Shown: in pieces, positions 1 to 13,500 of the stretch | How the letters are laid out: every line of letters begins with the position of its first letter | Position numbering within the stretch: the stretch's first letter is position 1 | Notes under the pieces: model-generated | What the model was told of the DNA's origin: nothing | Databases searched by the model: none | What the model saw: the letters and a program-made list of their open reading frames with translations, nothing else | Program-made: the position numbers and the translations under genes | DNA from: Nemertoderma westbladi | Taxonomy: Eukaryota; Xenacoelomorpha; Nemertodermatida; Nemertodermatidae | Assembly: GCA_032718475.1 (NCBI GenBank) | Contig: JAUCBJ010009082.1 | Span: forward strand, 36,815-100,814 | Reading direction: 5' to 3' | DNA length: 64,000 nucleotides

Positions 1-3000
1 CAGTGTAAGCCAGTGAAATGTAGAAGCCATCTATCAGTGTAGGATAGTGGATTGTAGAAGCCATCCATCAGTGTAGGATAGTGGATTGTAGAAGCCACAC
101 ATCAGTGTAAGCCAGTGAAATGTAGAAGCCATCCATCAGTGTAGGATAGTGGATTGTAGAAGCCACCCATCAATGTAAGCCATTGAAATGTAGAAGCCAT
201 CCATCAGTGTAGGATAGTGGATTGTAGAAGCCACCCATCAATGTAAGCCATTGAAATGTAGAAGCCATCCATCAGTGTAGGATAGTGGATTGTAGAAGCC
301 ATCCATCAGTGTAAGCCATTGAAATGTAGAAGCCATCCATCAGTGTAAGCCAGTGAAATGTAGAAGCCATCCATCAATGTAAGCCAGTGAAATGTAGAAG
401 CCATCCATCAATGTAAGCCATTGAAATGTAGAGCCATCCATCAGTGTAGGATAGTGGATTGTAGAAGCTATCCATCAGTGTAGGATAGTAGATTGTAGAA
501 GCCATCCATCAGTGTAAGCCAGTGAAATGTAGAAGCCATCCATCAATGTAAGCCATTGAAATGTAGAAGCCATCCATCAGTGTAGGATAGTGGATTGTAG
601 AAGCTATCCATCAGTGTCCATCCAACAGTGTAAGCCAGTGAAATGTAGAAGCCATCCATCAGTGTAGGATAGTGGATTGTAGAAGCCATCCATCAGTGTA
701 AGCCATTGAAATGTAGAAACCATCCATCAGTGTAAGCCAGTGAAATGTAGAAGCCATCCATCAATGTAAGACATTGAAATGTAGAAGCCATCCATCAGTG
801 TAGGATAGTGGATTGTAGAAGCCATCCATCAGTGTAGGATAGTGGATTGTAGAAGCCATCCATCAGTGTAAGCCATTGAAATGTAGAAGCCATCCATCAG
901 TATAAGCCAGTGAAATGTAGAAGCCATCCATTAATGTAAGCCATTGATATGTAGAAGCCACCCATCAGTGTACGATAGTGGATTGTAGAAGCCATCCATG
1001 AGAGTAGGATAGTGGATTGTAGAAGCCATCCATCAGTGTAAGCCATTGAAATGTAGAAGCCATCCATCAGTGTAAGCCAGTGAAATGTAGAAGCCATCCA
1101 TCAATGTAAGCCATTGAAATGTAGAAGCCACCCATCAGTGTACGATAGTGGATTGTAGAAGCCATCCATCAGAGTAGGATAGTGGATTGTAGAAGCCACC
1201 CATCAATGTAAGCCAGTGAAATGTAGAAGCCATCTATCAGTGTAGGATAGTGGATTGTAGAAGCCACACATCAGTGTAAGCCAGTGAAATGTAGAAGCCA
1301 TCTATCAGTGTAGGATAGTGGATTGTAGAAGCCATCCATCAGTGTAGGATAGTGGATTGTAGAAGCCATCCATCAGTGTAAGCCATTGAAATGTAGAAGC
1401 CATCCATCAGTGTAGGATAGTGGATTGTAGAAGCCACACATCAGTGTAAGCCAGTGAAATGTAGAAGCCATCTATCAGTGTAGGATAGTGGATTGTAGAA
1501 GCCATCCATCAGTGTAGGATAGTGAATTGTAGAAGCCATCCATCAGTGTAAGCCATTGAAATGTAGAAGCCATCCATCAGTGTAAGCCAGTGAAATGTAG
1601 AAGCCATCCATCAATGTAAGCCATTGAAATGTAGAAGCCACCCATCAGTGTACGATAGTGGATTGTAGAAGCCATCCATCAGAGTAGGATAGTGGATTGT
1701 AGAAGCCACCCATCAATGTAAGCCAGTGAAATGTAGAAGCCACACATCAATGTAAGCCATTGAAATGTAGAAGCCATCCATCAGTGTAGGATAGTGGATC
1801 GTAGAAGCCACACATCAGTGTAAGCCAGTGAAATGTAGAAGCCATCCATCAGTGTAGGATAGTGGATTGTAGAAGCCACACATCAATGTAAGCCATTGAA
1901 ATGTAGAAGCCATCCATCAGTGTAGGATAGTGGATTGTAGAAGCCACCCATCAATGTAAGCCATTGAAATGAAGAAGCCATCCATCAGTGTAGGATAGTG
2001 GATTGTAGAAGCCATCCATCAGTGTAAGCCAGTGAAATGTAGAAGCCATCCATCAGTGTAATCCATTGAAATGTAGAAGCTATCCATCAGTGTAGGATAG
2101 TGGATTGTAGAAGCCATCCATCAGTGTAGGATAGTGGATTGTAGAAGCCATCCATCAGTGTAGGATAGTGGATTGTAGAAGCCATCCATCAGTGTAGGAT
2201 AGTGGATTATAAAAGCCACCCATCAATGTAAGCCAGTGAAATGTAGAAGCCACCCATCAATGAAAGCCATTGAAATGTAGAAGCCATCCATCAGTGTAGG
2301 ATAGTGGATTGTAGAAGCCACCCATCAGTGTAAGCCATTGAAATGTAGAAGCCATCCATCAGTGTAAGCCAGTGAAATGTAGAAGCCATCCATCAATGTA
2401 AGCCATTGAAATGTAGAAGCCATCCATCAGTGTAGGATAGTGGATTGTAGAAGCAATCCATCAGTGTCCATCCAACAGTGTAAGCCAGTGAAATGTAGAA
2501 GCCATCCATCAGTGTAGGATAGTGGATTGTAGAAGCCATCCATCAGTGTAAGCCATTGAAATGTAGAAGCCATCTATCAGTGTAAGCCAGTGAAATGTAG
2601 AAGCCATCCATCAATGTAAGCCATTGAAATGTAGAAGCCATCCATCAGTGTAGGATAGTGGATTGTAGAAGCCATCCATCAGTGTAAGCCATTGAAATGT
2701 AGAAGCCATCCATCAGTGTAAGCCAGTGAAATGTAGAAGCCATCCATCAATGTAAGCCATTGAAATGTAGAAGCCATCCATCAATGTAAGCCATTGAAAT
2801 GTAGAAGCCATCCATCAGTGTAGGATAGTGGATTGTAGAAGCCACACATCAGTGTAAGCCAGTGAAATGTAGAAGCCATCCATCAGTGTAGGATAGTGGA
2901 TTGTAGAAGCCATCCATCAGTGTAAGCCATTGAAATGTAGAAGCCATCCATCAGTGTAAGCCAGTGAAATGTAGAAGCCATCCATCAATGTAAGCCATTG

Positions 3001-6000
3001 AAATGTAGAAGCCATCCATCAGTGTAGGATAGTGGATTGTAGAAGCCACACATCAGTGTAAGCCAGTGAAATGTAGAAGCCATCCATCAGTGTAGGATAG
3101 TGGATTGTAGAAGCCATCCATCAGAGTAAGCCATTGAAATGTAGAAGCCATCCATCAGTGTAAGCCAGTGAAATGTAGAAGCCATCCATCAGTGTAGGAT
3201 AGTGGATTGTAGAAGCCATCCATCAGTGTAGGATAGTGGATTGTAGAAGCCAGCCATCAGTGTAGGATAGTGGATTGTAGAAGCCAGCCATCAGTGTAAG
3301 TCAGTGAAATGTAGACGCCATCCATCAGTGTAGGATAGTGGATTGTAGAAGCCATTCATCAGTGTAGGATAGTGGATTGTAGAAGCCATCCATCAGTGTA
3401 AGCCATTGAAATGTAGAAGCCATCCATCAGTGTAAGCCAGTGAAATGTAGAAGCCATCCATCAGTGTAGGATAGTGGATTGTAGAAGCCACACATCAGTG
3501 TAGGATAGTGGATTGTAGAAGCCATCTTTCAGTGTAAGCCAGTGAAATGTAGAAGCCATATATCAGTGTAAGCCATTGAAATGTAGAAGCCATCCATCAG
3601 TGTAAGCCAGTGAAATGTAGAAGCCATCCATCAGTGTAGGATAGTGGATTGTAGAAGCCACACATCAGTGTAGGATAGTGGATTGTAGAAGCCATCTATC
3701 AGTGTAAGCCAGTGAAATGTAGAAGCCATCCATCAGTGTAGGATAGTGGATTGTAGAAGCCACACATCAGTGTAGGATAGTGGATTGAAGAAGCCACACA
3801 TCAGTGTAAGCCAGTGAAATGTAGAAGCCATCTATCAGTGTAAGCCATTGAAATGTAGAAGCCATCCATCAGTGTAAGCCAGTGAAATGTAGAAGCCATC
3901 CATCAGTGTAGGATAGTGGATTGTAGAAGCCACACATCAGTGTAGGATAGTGGATTGTATAAGCCATCCATCAGTGTTAGCCAGTGAAATGTAGAAGCCA
4001 TCCATCAGTGTAAGCCAGTGAAATGTAGAAGCCATCCATCAGTGTAGGATAGTGGATTGTAGAAGCCACCCATCAATGTAAGCCATTGAAATGTAGAAGC
4101 CATCTATTAGTGTAAGCCATTGAAATGTAGAAGCCATCTATCAGTGTAGGATAGTGGAGTGTAAAAGCTATCCATCAGTGTAAGCCAGTGGAATGTAGAA
4201 GCCATCCATCAGTGCAAGCCATTGAAATGTAGAAGCCATCCATCAGTGTAGGATAGTGGATTGTAGAAGCCATCCATCAGTGTCCATCCTACAGTGAAAG
4301 CCAGTGGAATGCTGAAGCCATCCATCAGTGTAGGATAGTGGATTGTAGAAGCCACACATCAGTGTAAGCCAGTGAAATGTAGAAGCCATCCATCAGTGTA
4401 GGATAGTGGATTGTAGAAGCCATCCATCAGTGTAAGCCATTGAAATGTAGAAGCCATCCATCAGTGTAAGCCAGTGAAATGTAGAAGCCATCCATCAATG
4501 TAAGCCATTGAAATGTAGAAGCCATCCATCAGTGTAGGATAGTGGATTGTAGAAGCCACACATCAGTGTAAGCCAGTGAAATGTAGAAGCCATCCATCAG
4601 TGTAGGATAGTGGATTGTAGAAGCCATCCATCAGAGTAAGCCATTGAAATGTAGAAGCCATCCATCAGTGTAAGCCAGTGAAATGTAGAAGCCATCCATC
4701 AGTGTAGGATAGTGGATTGTAGAAGCCATCCATCAGTGTAGGATAGTGGATTGTAGAAGCCAGCCATCAGTGTAGGATAGTGGATTGTAGAAGCCAGCCA
4801 TCAGTGTAAGTCAGTGAAATGTAGACGCCATCCATCAGTGTAGGATAGTGGATTGTAGAAGCCATTCATCAGTGTAGGATAGTGGATTGTAGAAGCCATC
4901 CATCAGTGTAAGCCATTGAAATGTAGAAGCCATCCATCAGTGTAAGCCAGTGAAATGTAGAAGCCATCCATCAGTGTAGGATAGTGGATTGTAGAAGCCA
5001 CACATCAGTGTAGGATAGTGGATTGTAGAAGCCATCTTTCAGTGTAAGCCAGTGAAATGTAGAAGCCATATATCAGTGTAAGCCATTGAAATGTAGAAGC
5101 CATCCATCAGTGTAAGCCAGTGAAATGTAGAAGCCATCCATCAGTGTAGGATAGTGGATTGTAGAAGCCACACATCAGTGTAGGATAGTGGATTGTAGAA
5201 GCCATCTATCAGTGTAAGCCAGTGAAATGTAGAAGCCATCCATCAGTGTAGGATAGTGGATTGTAGAAGCCACACATCAGTGTAGGATAGTGGATTGTAG
5301 AAGCCACACATCAGTGTAAGCCAGTGAAATGTAGAAGCCATCTATCAGTGTAAGCCATTGAAATGTAGAAGCCATCCATCAGTGTAAGCCAGTGAAATGT
5401 AGAAGCCATCCATCAGTGTAGGATAGTGGATTGTAGAAGCCACACATCAGTGTAGGATAGTGGATTGTATAAGCCATCCATCAGTGTAAGCCAGTGAAAT
5501 GTAGAAGCCATCCATCAGTGTAAGCCAGTGAAATGTAGAAGCCATCCATCAGTGTAGGATAGTGGTTTGTAGAAGCCACCCATCAATGTAAGCCATTGAA
5601 ATGTAGAAGCCATCTATTAGTGTAAGCCATTGAAATGTAGAAGCCATCTATCAGTGTAGGATAGTGGAGTGTAAAAGCTATCCATCAGTGTAAGCCAGTG
5701 GAATGTAGAAGCCATCCATCAGTGCAAGCCATTGAAATGTAGAAGCCATCCATCAGTGTAGGATAGTGGATTGTAGAAGCCATCCATCAGTGTCCATCCT
5801 ACAGTGAAAGCCAGTGGAATGCTGAAGCCATCCATCAGTGTAGGATAGTGGATTGTAGAAGCCATCCATCAATGTAAGCCAGTGAAATGTAGAAGCCATC
5901 CATCAGTGTAAGCCATTGAAATGTAGAACCCATCCATCAGTGTAGGATAGTGGAGTGTAGAAGCTATCCATCAGTGTCCATCCAACAGTGTAAGCCAGTG

Positions 6001-6035
6001 AAATGTAGAAGCCATCCATCAGTGTAAGCCATTAC
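1..6035. repeat. 34-bp satellite/minisatellite array
   Basis: About 175 head-to-tail copies of a 34-bp monomer fill the left edge of the window and run off it. Two monomer variants alternate irregularly: one has AGCCAGTGAAATGTAGAAGC (or AGCCATTGAAAT) and the other has GGATAGTGGATTGTAGAAGC. Both are followed by CATCCATCAGTGTA-like linkers (CACCCAT, CACACAT, CATCTAT). A rarer interrupted form containing TCCATCC(A/T)ACAGTG occurs near 616, 2468, 4280, 5790 and 5968. The array ends abruptly at about 6035 in unique DNA. There are no unique spacers and no believable gene; short open frames inside it are by-products of the repeat. Confidence 0.97.
2803..5822. repeat. 1,510-bp higher-order duplication inside the 34-bp array
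   Basis: The block 2803-4312 is repeated at 4313-5822 with a constant offset of 1,510 bp. Rare marker variants recur at exactly that distance: GTAGACGCC at 3311 and 4821, AGTGCAAGCC at 4211 and 5721, and TGTCCATCCTACAG at 4281 and 5791. Only about three substitutions were noticed by eye (near 3788/5298, 3977/5487 and 4055/5565). Homology stops at GAAGCCA on the left side of both copies. This is a recent unequal-exchange product. Confidence 0.9.
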
Positions 6036-7083
6036 ACTAAGTAAGTTATAAATTTAGGTAATCTGCATTTTGGACGAAGGTTAAGCTGTCAGAATAATAT
6101 ATCATGTCCAGAAATATGGTGTTGTAATTCAGGTACATGGAGCAAAAAACTAAACAACTTGTATGAATTTGACGGCGATATTGACCTATCGTTTATTGCT
6201 CTTGGGGGACTATTGACTCACAGGTCACCTCGGCGAATTACCAATGTTAATTATCAATTAAAGGAAAGTGTATAAATACTGATGCACTCTCGTTAAAGGA
6301 AAGGACTAGAGTACAGGGAAACGTTATTATCACCAAAACAATAAACGGGTATCATATCAGTTCTATTATTACAATTATATTTTTGTGATTGCGTCATGAC
6401 TCAAGAGACTCCCTCCCTTCCCATTCAGTGCATTATTATGTAAAAAAGTAAATTTTCTTCGGTTCACCTCCATAAATAATATCAGTATATTTTCATTAGA
6501 TATTTACAGACATCATACATGACATGATATCGATACCAAAATATCGGTCAAGTATACAGAATACAACATAATATAGATTTAGATTCAATACCACATCAGA
6601 TAGAAATGATAAAAGATACTAACAACACAATACATTAAATGTCTTTATCATTAAAGGGATCAAAATTGTTGATTACTTAAAAAATACAATTATCTATTGA
6701 TTAATGATGCCTAGATTGGAACAACATTACATTGAAAAGAACGTTTGAAGAAACATTAATATTAGCCTAATTGATAATTATCAATTAACATTAATAAGCG
6801 TTGAAATATACTATAATAATTAATATATTGCAAATTTAATTGCGAAACAGCGGTGTTCAATTGTAGATGTTGTTTTCTGATTATTTTCCCCACATACATA
6901 CATACATACATTTCGAAAATCGTTTGGCGCCGTAAGAAGTATTAATTTTAGGAAATAAAAATATAGGTATCTTATACAAGTAGATAATAATGATCTAGGC
7001 CAGACCAAGTTTGTATATATGTTCTTATACAAGTAGATAATAATGATCTAGGCCAGACCAAGTTTGTATATATGTTACACGAA
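6036..7083. other. Intergenic, AT-rich, no gene seen
   Basis: No open frame here has coding character. A 53-bp tandem duplication lies at 6971-7023 and 7024-7076 (starting CTTATACAAGTAGATAATAA). It directly abuts the inverted-repeat element that follows. Confidence 0.7.
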
Positions 7084-7586
7084 GTGGGGACTTCGCGCAG
7101 CACGAAGTTGGCGAAGCCTTAGCGAATTGACACTGTTAGGGGGTGGGTCAATTTATGCAAATAGTTGTCGTTGTCACGTTGGCCCTCTAGCGGCAGACTG
7201 GAGAACTGCAGATGGATTCGCCTCCTTTGAAAGTCACAGCTAATGGTCTAATACATATCTGCCAAGTTTCAGCTTAAACGGATTAAAAACAAAGAAATGG
7301 GAGGGCATTTAATGTTTAGACATGTGGCCCTCTAGCGGGAGACCATTGCACTGATGGTGTCTGAAAGTCTCTCAAAAATCTCAACTGTTGCTCATATTGA
7401 TACCTACAAATTTTCAACTTGGCAGCGTTAAATCCGACAAAGTTATTAGCATGTCAAAATCGTAACGACGACGACAACGACGACGACGACAACGACGACG
7501 ACGACGACAACTATTTGCATAAATTGACCCACCCCCTAACAGTGTCAATTCGCTAAGGCTCCGCCAACTTCGTGGCTCGCCCCACA
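7084..7586. mobile_element. MITE-like non-autonomous element with long terminal inverted repeats
   Basis: The left end (GTGGGGACTTCGCGCAGCAC, then GAAGTTGGCGAAGCCTTAGC) is inverted at the right end (7507-7586). The inverted arms share an almost perfect ~70-bp tract covering GCGAATTGACACTGTTAG, GGGGTGGGTCAATTTATGC and AAATAGTTGTCGTTGTC. The interior has two direct copies of GGCCCTCTAGCGG (about 7181 and 7325) and a CGA/ACG trinucleotide tract at about 7463-7508. No transposase is encoded. A longer relative with the same termini lies at 36613-38168, so this is a family. The superfamily is not assigned because no clear target duplication was found. Confidence 0.75.
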
Positions 7587-10535
7587 AGAATCCATTAGAC
7601 AGTAACTGTGTCGTGCAGAACTCTAAATAACAATAAATGGAAACGGTCCCACTACATAATACTCACAGGTGTTAAGGTACCGATATGCTCATTGTTCATA
7701 CCTAACGGAACGGTACACCACGCGGTGATCCGCAAGGCCAGCGGTACAACGTTGAGTGTGTACGACACAGTGGTATGTGAACAGTAAATGATCTTGATTA
7801 CTGTTGACTGAGAACGACCAAACATGTAGTTGTACGCTGGCTTACCGCTTCAGTACCACTAGAATGGATCAATAGGGATAAAACTAGCTGTCAAAGGGTA
7901 GTTTATCGTTCACGCCCTGGTGATTGTGAACGCTGAACAGGCTTTTACGAATATACCTGTACACAAAATCATTCTCAAAAATATTTAATGGAAATAAAGA
8001 AACAACTATATGTAATTGATATTGTTAGGCCTATCCCTATATATCGGTAAATAATTCAATACTGACCGATCCCTGTCAGTATATATAACTCTTATATAGG
8101 CCTAATCACCTTCAAACGTGAATAATTTGGAACTTAAAACTAGTTTAAATTGGTATTTCCCATAATTGATATCAAAATACGGGCTGACAAATATCATGTA
8201 CAGATATTTAATAGAGTTTTCGCTTGAACTTAACTTGATGCTTAATATTATTTAGTAATAATATGTAAAGCAACTTCAGGCGTACCGGTAATGTATAGTA
8301 AATGGGAGGGTACATAGAACCCATTTCCCCTATTAAGAGGATTAAAGCATAGATTATGCTAAATGTTCCGGTACCATGATCACTGACCAGACAATGAAAT
8401 ACATAATTCGACAATTACCGGTATATATATATATATATATTATAATAATAGTAATAATAAGATATATCAAATGTCTGCCTGACCAAACAATAAGACCATA
8501 GACCTACTACATACCCAATATATTGTATGTTGGGTTCGGTAACCAAAGCCTCCGCCATAGCCATACAAAACATTCTGGGTGGTTTGGGATTCGGTAAATG
8601 ATTAGAGAAACAAATTCTAGGTCAATCAATACATGGAAATTTTATTTAAGATATATTTAATTCTTATTGCCATATGCTAATTATGTATACATTAACCATA
8701 ACAGTAATTTAGTATTACTATTTCTCAAAAAATACACCACATTACATTACAAAAAATACTCAGGTCGGATATTGGTCAATATCTGTCGGATATTATACAA
8801 GACATTTGACCAGAGCGGAAATCTGGTACATCATTATCATTACAATATGTATGTATAAATCGAATATTTAAATCGTCTCTTAATTTACGTGAATGAGCCG
8901 CCCCCCACCCCCCCCCCCCCCCCTGCCCTTAATTTTTCTGCAAATTTTATTGAGATTGTATGGAATCCATAAGTAAGCAACCCTAGGCAGCAGCTGTTGG
9001 ACAGACTAGTGGACCCATGTGAGGTATACCAGACTTTCTTCTGTTAATCTGTAATTTTACTTTGCAGTTTATCCCCATGTGAAGAATACCAGATCAGATA
9101 TCTACGTAATTTAATTGACGATCTCTATCACACTACAGGCACCACTTTTTAAATAGAAAACATCAGTGTTATTTTATTCGGCGGACTTGGCAGCTTTATG
9201 ACTTGGGGTTGGGGAGTTTTGTAGTTACTGACTGGGATATTGGTTTTTTTTTTTTAGGTTAGGGTTTGTTGGTCAGGCACAAACCATAATTAAAACATTA
9301 ATTGAACATAAATTACAGAAAAATCCTTAGATTAGAGACTCATGACTTATGGTTAGGGTTCAATTACTGCTTTAACACGTTTGCTTTGGGTCGTCACTCT
9401 TGTAACCTGTGAGAGGACCACGTGAACCGTGAAAAAGTGGCACCTCTAGTGCGATATCCCCAACTATATCATACGGTACATCAAATATAAATAGTTAGCA
9501 TATACTTTATATTTATGTAAACATTACTTTGATACGTACATCCTATACCGGTAAATTCGTACATTAATGTATGAAATATATTATACATAAATAGGTAGAT
9601 GGATATCATATTATATCATATACAGTACCGGTATAAACTATAATTTGCTTATAAGGAAAATTTATATATAATAATAAGTACAATGAGCAGAAACTAAGTA
9701 TATCGACAAGGATATGGATGGATAAAACTACCAGCTCGATAACTCGTTATGAGCGATGTACCTACGTATATACTATACATACGGTACATCAGACACAAAT
9801 ATATTATCTGGATATGCGATGTCTGTTTACCTCACTACACTATGGCGGGAACATTAGTCCCTCCCAACTGACATACAGTAAAAATATTTGCCGTGTTCTT
9901 GAGAAGTATGTATGCATATGTTACATATACATAATTGGAGGATCGTTTTGTTTAATGGTAGAACAGTACCGGTACTCTAGTTGTAGCTTAGAAAATAAGT
10001 ATCACTCTAGGCCTACCTACAGTGTTGTACATACTATACAGATATCATAGTAATACTACAGTACAGTCTCTAAAATAAATAGGACGAACCTTCCGTACAT
10101 ATCCCGGAACGGTACTAGAAAGGTTTATTACAAATCTGAGAAATGTGTGTACCGGTACCGGTATACATACCGTATATACTAAATGAAGCATATACGGGAT
10201 ATATACATCAATACGACCATTCCCAGTGCAACTACCAACTACTGCAATAACAATGAGACATAAAATCATGAAATATAAATGCCCAACAAAATAGTAGAAC
10301 ACTGTTGGACGGATTGGATAATGTATAATATACTTCCAAATCCAAAGTGACGAGTATAATGAAGATAACTTGTTAATGTTAGTGATGTAAAATGTTTCCG
10401 AACAAGCCATATATAACATTCTGTCGATTCATATCGATTCAGTTATCTCAGTCAAAAATAATATGAACGCTGAACGGCCTAGCCTAGCAATGTCATTAAG
10501 AGCAATGAAACAACATAATGGTCCTGAATTGAACA
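7587..10535. other. Intergenic DNA without a supported gene
   Basis: AT-rich DNA. A TA/TAA microsatellite lies at about 8420-8460 and a C16 homopolymer at 8908-8923 (preceded by CCGCCCCCCA). TACCGGTA occurs several times (about 8284, 8416, 9546, 9627, 9966 and 10150). The longest frames (9718-10050 plus, 10045-10419 minus) have no recognisable motifs and no supporting splice structure. An AATAAA on the minus strand at 10124-10129 could serve the gene that ends at 10536. Confidence 0.6.
10124..10129 (-). terminator. Candidate polyadenylation signal of the RGG-protein gene
   Basis: AATAAA is read on the minus strand about 407 nt downstream of the stop codon at 10536-10538. It is the first canonical hexamer I noticed downstream. 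Alternative signals are possible. Confidence 0.3.
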
Positions 10536-13500
10536 TTAGAAACCACCCCTGCCTCGTTTATTTGGCCCACCACGTTGACCTCTTCCTCCACCACGGAAGG
10601 ATGACTTCCCTGAATTCGTTCCCCTGGTAGCAAATTTCCCTCTTCCAGAATTTCCACGATTTCCTCTACCAGAACTTCCACGATTTCCTCTACCAGAATT
10701 TCCACGATTTCCTCTACCAGAATGTTGTTGATTTCCTCCACGACCCCCACCAGCTGATCCTCCAGAACCATGGTGACTATAATCATCTCCACCATAACTT
10801 TGATTCGGGAATTGTTGTTCACTGTGGGCGGGAGGCCATGGGCCACCAACTGATGCATTTCCTCCTGTAAGAAATGGTGGGTGAGCAGCCCCTGTTGTGC
10901 CTGTTTGCTGCCTAGCAACAGCGTATCGAGGTTGGCTGGGGGGACCACATGGCCGTTGTGGTGGTGTTGCAAACTGACTCTGAGGTTGGTAAGGTTCAGT
11001 CAATGAAGGACGATGATGTTGGTTAGCAATGGGCACATCCAACAGAGATGGCAGATTTGGTGTCTGAGTTGAGTTAAAAGAAGCAACCTGTGAAGGTTGA
11101 CTTGATGGCGGAGCATTAGAGTAAGGGTGTTGGTATGGAGCAGTAGACACTGATTGACTTGAGAAATTATAAGGAACTCTTCCAGATCTTGATTGATTAG
11201 ACTGTTGTGGCTGCTGAAATGGTGAACCAGTTCCTGGTTGATTTGTTTGATGTGGCTGTTGATATGGTGAACCAGTTCCTGGTTGATTTGCCTGATGTGG
11301 CTGTTGATATTGTGAATCAATCTTACCTGATTGATTTGTCTGTAGTCGCTGTTGATATGGTGAGCCAGAACCTTCTTGATTTGTATGAGGTTGCTTATTT
11401 GTATCACTGCCTGAGCGAATTAGCTGCTGCTGATACTGATATGTTCCTGGTTGATTTGAATGACGAATGTCGAATATCGTTTGCTGATGCTGATGCTGAT
11501 ATTGGCTAGCGCTAACAGCAGGTGGCTGATGCATATATGGATCAATATTCGATTGACTTGATTTTGATTGAGGTTCTGCTTGATGAACAGACTGTTGTAT
11601 AGAAGACATCTGATAGGATGGATTATCTTTGTTAACCCCACCATGTGTAGGAGGATAGTTTGAATGTCCACTATCTGCAAATTGTAGAGATGGAGAGTTA
11701 CTGTATGAAGGATGATGTGATCTATGAGCTGTATTAGCTTCAGACCACTGATCCACTTGGCTTCCATAGGAAGGTCTCATATCATTGCCTCTACCACCAC
11801 GCTGCTGGTCTCCTGATGCAGCTGTTTGTGTGGGCTTATATGATTGAACAGTGTTAGAAAAATGTGAGTCAACAGAAGAAGGATTTGGGGGAACATCTGA
11901 CTCGTTGGTATAGTAATGAACAGATGTATCAGGATTTGTGTATATGCTCTTGCCAAAGATATCTTGTTGGGAATGGTAATTTGCATCTGAAGCAAAATTA
12001 GTAGGCCTAGTGTTATTATAAGCTAGTTCATGTGAACGGGACTGTGAAGCTGCATTTACATCACTGTAATGACTTGTCTTCTCAGATTGATCAGAAATTG
12101 ACAATGTAGGCGTAGGTGTAACAAAAGATTGGGTTGCCTGTGGCTTTAAGCCAGGTGGAGGCTCCCCTAAAATTGAACCAGTTGGTTGAGTGGAGTTAGG
12201 ATATGGTTGAGGAAGTATCGTGCTGGCTTGTAATGGATATCCTCCACCATATGGGACATGGCTAACAGGTTGTGGTGGTATATACGGTAAAGGTGGAGGA
12301 CCAGCAGGTGGAATGCCAACACTAGGTAATGCAGGGGCATAGGCATTAGGAACAGGTGCCATAATCATACCTGGCATAGGCATGGGGTATGCTGGATAGC
12401 CTGCAGGAAACTGCTGGTTTGGATAAGCTCCCAATAAAGGTGGTACAGTTTGGAATCCAGGTTGATAGAATGTGCCATACTGTGCAGAAACCATTGAAGG
12501 ATTAGTACCGGTACCACTTTGTGAAGATGGTTGCGATGTAGCAGTTGGAGGATCAACTGTTGCTGGTGTTTTTTGGGAAATCACAGGCTTCTGAATCTCA
12601 GGATATATATTGGTGGTACTGTCTGCAGCATCTTCATCTACATCTACAAACACCATTTCGTAACGATGAGTTCTAGTGTTGTATACCCTTCTCTGCTTTT
12701 TATTGGACAATCGCTTTGAATGATAATCATTACTGCTTGTTCGCTTTTTTGAATCTTTGTATTGTAAAGGTGATGGAGATCGTCTAACCTTGCTATATCG
12801 CCCTGATTCAAAAGAAGAATCCCTTTTCAAATGTTGTTTCTCATATGTTGCAGAATGTTGTAATGGCTGATAAGACATCTTGAAGACACTTTCACTAGGT
12901 TTAGACAAACTGGATAGTAATTTGTTAACCGTTTGCAATGTTGCCTCTGCTGATGCATCTCTCTCAACACTAGAATTCGATTGAACACCACAACTTTTTT
13001 CAAGCTTATCAACACTACCTGAAACATCTTTCTCAGATATTGGACCCACCTTCCCCATAACATCAGTTTCTTGGACTTTCAGCGATTCATTATCCGATAT
13101 TATAGACCGTTTTTGCACTGATTCAATGATTTCACCTGAAGCTTGAACTATATTACATCCAGTGTCAGCTGTATGTGATTCATTTGTTGATGTGTGACTT
13201 ACTACTTGAGTACCTGTTATTAATTGTTTGTTTGAATTATCTAGTTCATGACCTGCATCACTATGACTACCATCTCTTGTTTCCTTGATTTCTAAACCTC
13301 TTTTGATCTCTGACCCTGACTGGTTTATATTAGTAGGATCACTCTTAGTATAATGATGCTCACTTAACTTGTCCTTAACAGATCCACTAATTGTAAATTC
13401 ATCCTTGGCGGATCTCCTCTGAACGTTGCCCTTTCCTTTTGCACTGAGTTCACTATCCAATTTCAGATCTTCAATTAAATCATCTCGAACATCAACAGAT

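Noticed and set aside
1-6035. Possible CRISPR-like array
   Set aside because: Units are contiguous 34-bp repeats without unique spacers, in a eukaryotic-looking genome.
9718-10419. 110- and 124-residue frames left of the RGG gene
   Set aside because: AT-rich, no motifs, opposite strands overlapping; likely chance, partly in the 3' UTR.
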